Shown: positions 1-5,954, numbered from the stretch's first letter. The stretch is 9,904 nt of DNA from an uncultured Collinsella sp. (GCA_900757615.1 CAAEON010000045.1:1-9904), one strand, 5' to 3'. Notes: a model not told the origin generated them from the sequence alone. Translations and numbers: made by a program.

Positions 1-13
1 AAAGTGGTTGTTG

Positions 14-113
14 GGGATACGTGTCCCGGTCGCTGTTTCGTGGCTTTGCCGCGAAAGGCGCGTCACTTTGGGATGGGTGGGGAGCGTGGTTGTTGCGGCA
101 ACTGATCCCCACC
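14..113. repeat. Palindrome-dense non-coding block at left edge
   Basis: Three inverted repeats lie close together: GGGATACGTGTCCC (14-27, near-perfect palindrome); a 9-bp stem TTTCGTGGC (36-44) / GCCGCGAAA (48-56) with a TTT loop and one G.U pair; and a perfect 8-bp stem GGTGGGGA (76-83) / TCCCCACC (106-113) whose loop contains a smaller GTTG (92-95) / CAAC (99-102) stem. None is followed by a T-run on the + strand, so they are not standard intrinsic terminators. No convincing gene lies here. The block could be an extragenic palindromic repeat, or the structured tail of the upstream transcript; the sequence alone does not decide. Confidence 0.35.
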
Positions 114-133
114 ATAAATTACCCTCGGCATAC

Positions 134-161
134 TTGCGCGAACGATTGCTCGTGCTACACT
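134..161 (+). promoter_or_regulatory. Promoter of the riboflavin-uptake operon (extended -10)
   Basis: A -35-like TTGCGC (134-139) is separated by 16 nt from TACACT (156-161), which is preceded by TG one base upstream (TGCTACACT, 153-161), giving an extended -10 element. Transcription would start near 168, just before the first base of the riboswitch P1 helix at 170. That fit supports the call. The -35 matches only three consensus positions. Confidence 0.6.
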
Positions 162-169
162 TGCAATTG

Positions 170-356
170 CTGTTTCAGGGCGGGGTGGAATTCCCCACTG
201 GCGGTAAATCGGGCGGTGTCAAAGGGACGCCGTGGAGCAGGCGAGGTGCCTGCGACTGAGCCGATGAGTCCGCGACCCGTGCGTGTGTTGGTTCGCATGC
301 CGGCTGAACTGGTGAGATCCCAGTACCAACGGTTAGAGTCCGGATGAAAGAGGCAG
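170..356 (+). ncRNA. FMN riboswitch (RFN element)
   Basis: The conserved core of the FMN aptamer is readable: TCAGGGCGGGGTGGAATTCC with CCACTGGCGGT (175-205), GAGTCCGCGACCCG (266-279), then ACTGGTGAGATCCCAGTACC (308-327) and ACGGTTAGAGTCCGGATGA (329-347). The closing helix P1 forms from CTGTTTC (170-176) and GAGGCAG (350-356). A variable insert holds a perfect 6-bp hairpin, GCAGGC (237-242) / GCCTGC (248-253). The family binds flavin mononucleotide and turns off riboflavin synthesis or uptake genes. The next gene is an ECF S-component, which fits RibU. There is no terminator between aptamer and start codon, so control is probably at translation. The P1 3' strand overlaps the first two bases of the Shine-Dalgarno (355-362). 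Confidence 0.96.
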
Positions 357-362
357 GTGATC
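355..362 (+). promoter_or_regulatory. Shine-Dalgarno of ribU abutting riboswitch P1
   Basis: AGGTGATC is fully complementary to the 3' end of 16S rRNA (anti-SD region GATCACCT). It lies 2 nt before the ATG at 365 counted from its last base, with the AGGTG core 5 nt from the ATG. Its first two bases are also the last two bases of the P1 helix. This site selects the ATG at 365 over the in-frame ATG at 344, which lies inside the conserved aptamer sequence. Confidence 0.8.
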
Positions 363-364
363 TT

Positions 365-955
365 ATGTCTGAACAGTCGCAGCATATCCATTTTGAGAAC
401 ACGAATAGGTGGAGCACCAAACAGCTCGTTACCATGGCGCTGATGTGCGCCCTGGGCGCCCTGTTTATGTACGTGCAGCTGCCCATCCTTCCTTCGGCGC
501 CGTTTTTGACCTATGACCCGTCGCTGGTGCCGGCGATGGTGTGCGGGTTTGCGTATGGTCCCGGTGCCGGTACTGCAGTTGCCGCCATGGCGATTGTTAT
601 CCATGCGCTCACCACGGGCGACTGGGTCGGTGCGCTCATGAACCTGGTGGCTACGCTGGGCTATATTCTGCCCGCGGCCATTGTCTACCAGAAGATGCAT
701 ACCTATAAGGGTGCCGTGATCGGCCTCGTGCTCGGCGTCATTGCCGCTACGGCGCTGTCTATGGTCGCAAATCTCACCATCGGCGTATGGTTCTGGTATG
801 GCTCGGTCGATGTGATTGCCCCGCTCATGCTTCCTGCCGTGCTGCCGTTCAACCTCATCAAGACCGTGCTCAACTCGGTGCTCACGCTTGCAGTGTACAA
901 GGCGGTCTCCAATCTCATCACGCCTAAAAAGGACCAGGTCAAAGGCCGCGCATGA
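365..955 (+). CDS. ribU: Riboflavin ECF transporter substrate-binding S-component RibU
   Basis: This is a 196-residue integral membrane protein that binds riboflavin and docks onto the EcfA/EcfT energising module encoded next door. Five to six hydrophobic segments follow a polar N-terminus. The segment FLTYDPSLVPAMVCGFAYGP, about 40-60 residues in, matches the RibU pattern (K/T-Y-D-hydrophobic-P, then GF.(F/Y)GP). The C-terminal PFNLIKTVLNSVLTLAVY also fits (N-L-I-K motif). The FMN riboswitch directly upstream supports riboflavin as substrate rather than another vitamin. The ATG at 365 is chosen for its perfect Shine-Dalgarno; the in-frame ATG at 344 would start inside the aptamer. The stop overlaps the next start as ATGA (952-955), indicating translational coupling. 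Expression should fall when FMN is abundant. Confidence 0.93.
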   Translation: MSEQSQHIHFENTNRWSTKQLVTMALMCALGALFMYVQLPILPSAPFLTYDPSLVPAMVCGFAYGPGAGTAVAAMAIVIHALTTGDWVGALMNLVATLGYILPAAIVYQKMHTYKGAVIGLVLGVIAATALSMVANLTIGVWFWYGSVDVIAPLMLPAVLPFNLIKTVLNSVLTLAVYKAVSNLITPKKDQVKGRA

Positions 956-2856
956 TTGAGTGTCGGGGCGTTTCCTTTAGCTATGACGGTGCCGTGTCGG
1001 CACTCGACGGTGTCAATCTGAACATCGAGGACGGCGAGTTTTTCTGCATCCTCGGTGGCAATGGGTCGGGCAAGTCGACGTTTGCCAAGCATTTGAACGC
1101 GCTGCTGCAGCCCGATGCGGGAACGGTGCGCATCAATGGCATGGACGCGTCCGACCCCGAGTTGGTCTATGACATTCGCTCGACCGCGGGCATGGTATTC
1201 CAGAATCCCGACGATCAGCTGGTGGCAACGCTTGTCGAGGACGATGTTGCTTTTGGTCCCGAAAACCTTGGGGTGGAATCGGCCCAGATTGCGCAGCGCG
1301 TACGCGAGGCGCTGAAAGGCGTGGGCCTGGTGGGCTTTGAGCGCCACGAGACCCATGCGCTTTCGGGCGGGCAAAAGCAGCGCGTGGCGCTTGCCGGCGT
1401 ACTCGCCATGGAACCGCGCGTGCTCATTTTGGACGAGGCCTCCTCGATGCTCGATCCGCGTGGACGCAAGGGCCTTATGAAGGCTTGCCGTGCGTTGCAC
1501 GATCGCGGCATGACCATCGTGATGATTACGCACTTTATGGAAGAGGCGGCTGAGGCCGATCGCGTCGCGGTGTTTCGGGCGGGGCGCATTGCCATGCTTG
1601 GTACGCCCGAGGAAATCTTGACGCGAGCGGACGAACTCGCGCAGCTCAATCTAGATATGCCGGCGTCGTGCTGTCTGGGCAGGGCGCTTCGTGCGAAGGG
1701 CGTGCCCGTTTGTGCACAGGTGCGCGAGACGGATATGGTCGCCGAGATCGTGCAGGCTTATGTTGAGCGAAGTGGGGCAGGCACCGTGGGGCAGTCTTCC
1801 ACACCCCAATCGGAAATCGTTGGCGGTACGGTTTCGGCAAGCAACGAAGATGACGTACCAGAGCCCATCATCGAGCTATCCCATGTTTCGTACAGTTATT
1901 CGCTCAGTCCGCGCGAGCGCCGCCGCTGGCATAAGCGCTCGGCCACTGCGGGCAAGTCGAGCAAACAGGCTCTCTGGGGAAACGACCCCAGCAGCCCGTG
2001 GGCGCTGCGCGATGTATCGCTGACGGTGTGTCGCGGCGAGTTCCTGGGCTTGGCAGGTCATACCGGTTCGGGTAAGTCGACGCTGGTCCAGCATCTCAAC
2101 GGTTTGATTCGCCCCCAGGAGGGATCCGTTCGCGCGCTGGGGCTCGATCTGTCAAACAAGAAAGACGCCGCCGCGGTTAAGGCCAAGGTCGGTGTGGTGT
2201 TTCAATATCCCGAGCGTCAGCTGTTTGCCGAAACCGTGGCGCAGGACGTGGCGTTTGGTCCGCACAACCTTGGCTTGCCGCAAGATGAAGTCGACCGTCG
2301 TGTCGAGTCATCGCTCTCGCGCGTGGGCCTCGACCTTTCCACGGTCGGCGACAAGAGCCCCTTTGAGCTTTCGGGCGGTCAGCAACGGCGTGTGGCATTC
2401 GCCGACGTGCTCGCCATGGAGCCCGAAGTCCTGGTGCTCGATGAACCCATGGCGGGGCTCGATCCGGCTGCGCGCAGGGATTTCCTTGAGCTTATCGATC
2501 GACTTCACCGTGATGGCCTGACCGTTGTCATGGTTTCGCACAGCATGGATGACCTGGCCAATTGCTGCGACCGTATCGTCGTAATGAACGAAGGCGCGGT
2601 ATTTGCCGAGGGAACCCCCGCGCAGGTGTTTGCGCATGCCGATGAGCTCAAGTCGATCGGCTTGGGCGTTCCCGCCGCCCAGCGTATGGCGCTGGCGCTT
2701 ACGGAGGCGGGCGTGCCGCTGCGTCGCGGCGGGCTCTATACGGTTGAGTCGTTGGCCGACGAGTTGGTGGACCTGCTGATCGGTCGCTCAGACGGTTCTT
2801 CTAACGTCTCGGACATTGCTAAATCCAAGACGGTCGCGCGAGAGGAGGGCTGCTGA
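952..2856 (+). CDS. ecfA: Fused ECF transporter ATPase (EcfA1-EcfA2 in one chain)
   Basis: This 634-residue protein has two complete ABC ATPase domains, which most bacteria encode as separate EcfA1 and EcfA2 chains. Domain 1: Walker A GGNGSGKST (35-43), Q-loop FQNPDDQ (Q84), signature LSGGQKQR (137-144), Walker B LILDE with D161/E162 in DEASSMLDP, switch H194. Domain 2: Walker A GHTGSGKST (369-377), Q-loop FQYPERQ (Q418), signature LSGGQQRR (473-480), Walker B D497/E498 in DEPMAGLDP, switch H530. All catalytic residues are present in both halves, so both sites look competent. The protein hydrolyses ATP on the cytoplasmic side and drives EcfT and the S-component. A polar linker (about 275-300) joins the halves, and domain 2 carries a basic insertion (about 318-349) between the A-loop tyrosines and the first core strand. 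It starts within the ribU stop (4-nt overlap) and lacks a strong ribosome site of its own. Because the module may also serve other S-components, it need not be riboflavin-dedicated. Confidence 0.93.
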   Translation: MIECRGVSFSYDGAVSALDGVNLNIEDGEFFCILGGNGSGKSTFAKHLNALLQPDAGTVRINGMDASDPELVYDIRSTAGMVFQNPDDQLVATLVEDDVAFGPENLGVESAQIAQRVREALKGVGLVGFERHETHALSGGQKQRVALAGVLAMEPRVLILDEASSMLDPRGRKGLMKACRALHDRGMTIVMITHFMEEAAEADRVAVFRAGRIAMLGTPEEILTRADELAQLNLDMPASCCLGRALRAKGVPVCAQVRETDMVAEIVQAYVERSGAGTVGQSSTPQSEIVGGTVSASNEDDVPEPIIELSHVSYSYSLSPRERRRWHKRSATAGKSSKQALWGNDPSSPWALRDVSLTVCRGEFLGLAGHTGSGKSTLVQHLNGLIRPQEGSVRALGLDLSNKKDAAAVKAKVGVVFQYPERQLFAETVAQDVAFGPHNLGLPQDEVDRRVESSLSRVGLDLSTVGDKSPFELSGGQQRRVAFADVLAMEPEVLVLDEPMAGLDPAARRDFLELIDRLHRDGLTVVMVSHSMDDLANCCDRIVVMNEGAVFAEGTPAQVFAHADELKSIGLGVPAAQRMALALTEAGVPLRRGGLYTVESLADELVDLLIGRSDGSSNVSDIAKSKTVAREEGC

Positions 2857-3656
2857 TGGAGGCGTTTTCGTTTGGCAGCTACTATCCGAGCGATAGTGCA
2901 ATCCACCGCCTGGACCCGCGAACCAAGTTGCTCTTGGGCTTTGTGTTTCTGATCACGACGCTCACGGTCAGTGGCTTCCGCGGACTGGTCCCGGTCGCAA
3001 TTTTCGTTGTGCTGATCTATGCCGTGTCCCGGGTGCCGGCTCGTCGTGTCCTGTCATCGATGGCGCCGCTGCTGGCAATCGTCGTCGTGGTCGCGGTGCT
3101 CAACTTGTTTACCGATCAGAGCGGGCGCGTCCTGTGGCAGCTCGGCTTTCTGCGGATAAGCGAGGGCTCGCTGCATTCCGCCGCCTTTATGGCGTGCCGC
3201 CTGAGCTTGATGATGGCCGGCATGAGCGCCATTACGCTCACCACACCGACACTCGACCTCACCGCGGGCTTTGAGCGCCTGCTCGCGCCGTTTGCGCGTG
3301 TGGGACTTCCTGCGCACGAGCTCGGCATGATTATGGGTATCGCGCTACGCTTTATGCCGCAGTTTGCCACTGAGATGAAACAGACGGCCGATGCGCAGGC
3401 GAGCCGCGGTGCGCGCGTGACGGGAGGCCCGCTCGGCGGCGTGCGTATGCTCGGCAGTGTGGCGATTCCGCTGTTCACGGGCGTGTTCCGCCATGCCGAG
3501 ACGCTGTCTGCTGCCATGGATGCACGCTGCTATCATGGTGAGCAGGGCCGCACGCGCCTGCATGCGCTTGCATTTCGCCGCGGGGATGCGCTGGCTGCGG
3601 TGGTGACGGCGCTGCTGCTCGCGTGTGTCATCGTCATCAACCTTCAACTTGTTTAG
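2856..3656 (+). CDS. ecfT: ECF transporter transmembrane coupling protein EcfT
   Basis: This 266-residue membrane protein connects the S-component to the ATPases. The N-terminal part opens with the family-typical pattern of a short amphipathic stretch then HRLDPRTKLLL, followed by several hydrophobic helices (about 25-60, 65-90, 105-130) and a last one near the C-terminus (about 240-263). The cytoplasmic coupling region holds the two Ala-Arg-Gly-type motifs that insert into the ATPase grooves: A-S-R-G-A around S183-R184-G185 and A-R-C at 223-225 (DARCYHG). The second is the common C variant of the motif. The ATG overlaps the ecfA stop by one base (TGATG), and AGGAGGG (2843-2849) lies just upstream inside ecfA. 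Length and motifs are normal for the family. Confidence 0.93.
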   Translation: MEAFSFGSYYPSDSAIHRLDPRTKLLLGFVFLITTLTVSGFRGLVPVAIFVVLIYAVSRVPARRVLSSMAPLLAIVVVVAVLNLFTDQSGRVLWQLGFLRISEGSLHSAAFMACRLSLMMAGMSAITLTTPTLDLTAGFERLLAPFARVGLPAHELGMIMGIALRFMPQFATEMKQTADAQASRGARVTGGPLGGVRMLGSVAIPLFTGVFRHAETLSAAMDARCYHGEQGRTRLHALAFRRGDALAAVVTALLLACVIVINLQLV

Positions 3657-3686
3657 GCGCGATTCGAGCGCAAGAAAGGGGTCCCT

Positions 3687-4133
3687 ATGACCGACAACGA
3701 CCGCACGGCTCAGCTTGAGCGCGCCTGTTCGTATCTCAGGCGCATTCCGGCGTGGTATCTGGCCACGACCGATGTGGCCGACGGGTATCAGCCTCGCGTG
3801 AGGCCGTTTTCATTTGCCATGGTCGATGACGGTAAGCTGTGGTTTTGCACATCGCGCGACAAGGATGTGTGGGCCGAGCTCAGCGCGAACCCCAAGTTTG
3901 AGGTTTCGGGTTGGAAACCGGGGGAGTGTTGGATTGTACTGACCGGCGAGGCCGCGCTCGAGGACGATGCGGTCGTGAGCGACAAGGTACGCCAGGCGGG
4001 CTTTAAACACATGGTGGGCATTGGCGAACAACACGAGAGCGCCAACGACGGCCGCCTTGCATTCTTCTCGGTCCGCAACATCGCCGCACGGTTCTGCGAT
4101 ATCGACGGCAGCGAAGAGCGCCTCGAGCTCTGA
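3687..4133 (+). CDS. PNPOx-like split-barrel flavoprotein (first paralogue)
   Basis: This 148-residue soluble protein of the pyridoxamine 5'-phosphate oxidase-like, FMN-binding split-barrel family has no signal peptide or membrane segment. The family core is visible: IPAWYLATTD (first strands), RVRPFSFAMVDDGKLWFCTS (about 36-56, the FMN-phosphate-binding region in relatives), KDVWAELSANPKFEVSG, and a terminal AFFSVRNIAARF. Too short for true PdxH, it lacks that enzyme's C-terminal R-L-x-P region, so PLP synthesis is not claimed. The exact substrate is unknown; relatives include FMN-binding reductases and cofactor-binding oxidoreductases. It follows ecfT by 30 nt with AAAGGGG (3676-3682) before the ATG, so it is probably co-transcribed with the riboflavin importer. 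That is consistent with flavin use but does not prove it. The next gene is a clear tandem duplicate. Confidence 0.8.
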   Translation: MTDNDRTAQLERACSYLRRIPAWYLATTDVADGYQPRVRPFSFAMVDDGKLWFCTSRDKDVWAELSANPKFEVSGWKPGECWIVLTGEAALEDDAVVSDKVRQAGFKHMVGIGEQHESANDGRLAFFSVRNIAARFCDIDGSEERLEL

Positions 4134-4177
4134 TTTCCCAAATTGACTACCCATTGCAAAAAGACTGGTCAGGCGAC

Positions 4178-4183
4178 AGGAGG
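4178..4183 (+). promoter_or_regulatory. Ribosome site selecting a GTG start
   Basis: AGGAGG lies 4 nt before GTG at 4188. The in-frame ATG at 4143 has no comparable site and would add 15 residues with no match in the first paralogue. Alignment of the two paralogues begins just after the GTG. Confidence 0.75.
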
Positions 4184-4187
4184 AAAC

Positions 4188-4598
4188 GTGGACGGATTGA
4201 ATACGGTGCTGGAGTATCTGACGTCGGTGCCTGCGTGGTATCTGGCGACGAGCGTGGACGGGCAGCCGCATGTGCGTCCGTTTTCGTTTGCGCAAATCCA
4301 GGACGGCAAACTGTGGTTTGTAACGGCGCGCACCAAAGATGTGTGGCAGGAGCTGCTGCAAAATCAGCGCTTCGAGGCCACGAGTTGGTGGCCGGGCCAT
4401 GGCTGGCTCATCTTGCGCGGGCGTGCCAGCTTGGATGAACGGGCTTTAGACGAAATGCGCGAAGCCGGATGGAAGCATCTTGAGCGCTTGAGCGAGCACT
4501 ATGAGGGGCCTAACGACCCTGCGCTCGTCTTCTTTAGCGTCGAGGATCCTGAGGCATTTATCTGCAATCATGACGAATGGGTGCCGGTTGAGCTCTAG
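4188..4598 (+). CDS. PNPOx-like split-barrel flavoprotein (second paralogue)
   Basis: This 136-residue protein is homologous to its upstream neighbour throughout. Shared blocks are PAWYLAT, (H/R)VRPFSFA..(D)DGKLWF.T, KDVW.EL..N..FE and FFSV near the end, perhaps 40-50% identical by eye. It has the same split-barrel FMN-binding fold expectation and no membrane segment. A two-residue deletion follows the first strand and another short gap falls near residue 85. The tail (CNHDEWVPVEL) differs from the first copy but ends in the same -EL. The two may pair as a heterodimer, since family members are usually dimers, or have different substrates; neither can be shown here. The start is GTG, chosen by the AGGAGG 4 nt upstream. 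Fifty-four non-coding bases separate it from the first paralogue, with no clear promoter, and a strong hairpin follows it. Confidence 0.8.
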   Translation: MDGLNTVLEYLTSVPAWYLATSVDGQPHVRPFSFAQIQDGKLWFVTARTKDVWQELLQNQRFEATSWWPGHGWLILRGRASLDERALDEMREAGWKHLERLSEHYEGPNDPALVFFSVEDPEAFICNHDEWVPVEL

Positions 4599-4633
4599 CC
4601 AGCTGGCTCATCCTAACAACTTAGTTTTCGCAT

Positions 4634-4691
4634 GGGCGGACCCCGTGTTGCCCGGCACCGTAAGGAGTGCCGGTCAATACGGGGCCCGCTC
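4634..4691 (+). terminator. Long hairpin, probable terminator of the flavin operon
   Basis: A nearly continuous stem of about 21 bp closes an 8-nt loop CGTAAGGA. CCGGCAC (4652-4658) pairs with GTGCCGG (4667-4673). CCCCGTGTTG (4641-4650) pairs with CAATACGGGG (4675-4684) with one G.U. GCGG (4636-4639) pairs with CCGC (4686-4689). Single C/T and A/C mismatches separate these blocks. The downstream tract TCTATTTGT is only moderately T-rich, so termination efficiency is uncertain. It sits 36 nt after the last flavin-block gene and about 45 nt before the ARG boxes. Confidence 0.65.
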
Positions 4692-4732
4692 TATTTGTCA
4701 ATTCCTTCAAGCGAATGTGTCGGGAATGTTTC

Positions 4733-4771
4733 AATGCATGAACATGCAAGCTATTTACGTATTCATGCATC
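4733..4771. promoter_or_regulatory. Tandem ARG-box-like operators (ArgR)
   Basis: Box 1 (4733-4750) contains TGCATG-AA-CATGCA (4735-4748), a perfect 6-bp inverted repeat. Box 2 (about 4754-4771) has one strong half, TTCATGCAT (4762-4770), and a weak other half. The outer arms ATGCATGAA (4734-4742) and TTCATGCAT (4762-4770) are exact reverse complements across 19 nt. Two 18-bp boxes placed 3 bp apart (centres about 21 bp apart) are the known arrangement for ArgR hexamer binding. The position directly before argC supports arginine-responsive repression. argR itself is not in the window. Confidence 0.65.
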
Positions 4772-4777
4772 TTTTGG

Positions 4778-4786
4778 TGCTAAAGT
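4778..4786 (+). promoter_or_regulatory. Candidate argC promoter (extended -10)
   Basis: TGCTAAAGT is an extended -10 (TG-N-TAAAGT), similar to the TGCTACACT before the riboswitch. No good -35 is seen 16-18 nt upstream. Box 2 of the ARG operator would cover that -35 position, so bound ArgR should block polymerase. Transcription would begin near 4793. Confidence 0.45.
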
Positions 4787-4809
4787 TTCAACCCACCTCA
4801 TAACGACCG

Positions 4810-4841
4810 CTGCGAAATGCGCATCGGTGCATAAATCGCAG
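4810..4841 (+). other. Leader hairpin before argC ribosome site
   Basis: CTGCGA (4810-4815) pairs with TCGCAG (4836-4841). Inside it, ATGCGC (4817-4822) pairs with GTGCAT (4827-4832) with one G.U, around an ATCG loop. It ends 2 nt before the AAGGAG (4844-4849) of argC. It may stabilise the transcript 5' end or influence initiation. There is no T-run, so it is not a terminator. Confidence 0.45.
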
Positions 4842-4855
4842 ACAAGGAGTCTGAT

Positions 4856-5926
4856 ATGTCTTTGAAGGTTGGAATCGTCGGCGCGGCTGGATATGCCGGA
4901 GCCGAGCTCATTCGCCTCGTACTCGGCCATCCCGAGTTTGAACTTGTTGCCATTACGTCCAACGCCGATGCCGGCCAGCCGCTGTCCGCAGTGTATCCGA
5001 GCTTTGCTGGCGTGAGCGATCTGGTTTTCACCACGCATGACGCCCCCGAGCTCAAAAGCTGCGATGCAGTTTTTCTTGCCGTGCCGCACACGGCTGCCAT
5101 GGCGCAGGTGCCCGCGCTCCTTGCCGCGGGCGTTTCCTGCTTTGATCTTTCGGCCGATTACCGTCTGAGCGACCCGTCCGTCTTTGAGGCATGGTATGCC
5201 GCCGAGCACACGAGCCCCGAGCTGCTCAAGACCCGCGCTTTTGGCCTGCCCGAGCTGTTCTGCCAGGACTTAAAGACCGCTGCTTCCAGCCATGCCGCCG
5301 GAAAGCCCGTTTTGGTCGCTTGCGCCGGCTGCTATCCCACCGCAACGAGCCTTGCCGCCGCGCCTGCCGTGCGTGCCGGCTGGGTTGCCCAGAGTGGCCC
5401 TGTGATTGTCGATGCCATCAGCGGTGTGACGGGTGCCGGTAAGTCCTGCAACGCCCGCACCCATTTTTGCAGCGCGGACGAGAACCTGGAGGCCTATGGC
5501 GTAGGCAAACATCGCCATACGCCCGAGATCGAGCAGATCCTGGGCCTGACCGATCGCGTCGTCTTTACTCCGCACTTGGCACCGCTCAAGCGCGGCCTGC
5601 TTTCCACGGTGACGATGCCGCTCGCGCCGCAGGCTCTCGACACGTTGGCCCTTGAGGACGTCGTCGACCATTACAAGAAGTTCTACGCCGGTCGCACCTT
5701 TGTGCGCGTGCTCGATGCCGGCCAGCAGCCCAAGACGGCTTCGATCGTCGGCACCAACGCTGCCCAGATCGGCCTTGCGCTCAACAAGCGTGCGGGCGTG
5801 CTGGTGGCGACGGGCGCTATCGACAATTTGTGCAAGGGTGCTGCGGGCCAGGCGGTCCAGTGCGCCAACATCGTCTTTGGTTTTGACGAGCGACGAGGCT
5901 TGCCCACAGTGGCGTGCCCGGTGTAG
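4856..5926 (+). CDS. argC: N-acetyl-gamma-glutamyl-phosphate reductase
   Basis: This 356-residue cytoplasmic enzyme catalyses the third step of ornithine synthesis: NADPH-dependent reduction of N-acetylglutamyl phosphate to N-acetylglutamate semialdehyde. The N-terminal dinucleotide-binding motif is GIVGAAGYAGAEL (8-20). FLAVPHTAAM follows, then the nucleophile C159 in CAGCYPT, the S-G-V-(T/S)-GAG segment, and the catalytic histidine region KHRHTPEIEQ (H219/H221). The C-terminal half holds the dimerisation fold and a NNLCKGAAGQA-like stretch (DNLCKGAAGQAVQ), typical of the family. Length is slightly above the usual 340-350 because of a short tail. The ATG is fixed by AAGGAG 6 nt upstream. It is the first gene of the arg cluster, behind the ARG boxes, and is separated from argJ by a structured 135-nt gap. 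Confidence 0.97.
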   Translation: MSLKVGIVGAAGYAGAELIRLVLGHPEFELVAITSNADAGQPLSAVYPSFAGVSDLVFTTHDAPELKSCDAVFLAVPHTAAMAQVPALLAAGVSCFDLSADYRLSDPSVFEAWYAAEHTSPELLKTRAFGLPELFCQDLKTAASSHAAGKPVLVACAGCYPTATSLAAAPAVRAGWVAQSGPVIVDAISGVTGAGKSCNARTHFCSADENLEAYGVGKHRHTPEIEQILGLTDRVVFTPHLAPLKRGLLSTVTMPLAPQALDTLALEDVVDHYKKFYAGRTFVRVLDAGQQPKTASIVGTNAAQIGLALNKRAGVLVATGAIDNLCKGAAGQAVQCANIVFGFDERRGLPTVACPV

Positions 5927-5954
5927 CACATTCGATTGTTAACGATTTGGTGGT

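Noticed and set aside
1..114. Minus-strand frame starting at 114 and running off the left edge
   Set aside because: About 38 low-complexity residues with no domain and no ribosome site; its codons are made by the inverted repeats.
344..364. In-frame ATG at 344 as the ribU start
   Set aside because: It is part of the conserved GGATGA of the FMN aptamer and has no ribosome site; the ATG at 365 follows a perfect AGGTGATC.
155..700. Long open frame on the minus strand over the riboswitch and ribU
   Set aside because: It is a shadow of high-GC coding sequence; the translation is Arg/His-rich with no family pattern and no ribosome site.
703..1533. 276-codon minus-strand frame across ribU and ecfA
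   Set aside because: It lies opposite conserved ATPase motifs and its translation has no recognisable domain.
3657..3686. Terminator between ecfT and the first split-barrel gene
   Set aside because: Only a 4-bp GCGC stem with no T-run is present, so read-through is more likely.
3687..4598. Calling either split-barrel gene pdxH
   Set aside because: Both proteins are far shorter than PdxH and lack its C-terminal PLP-binding region; only family-level assignment is supported.
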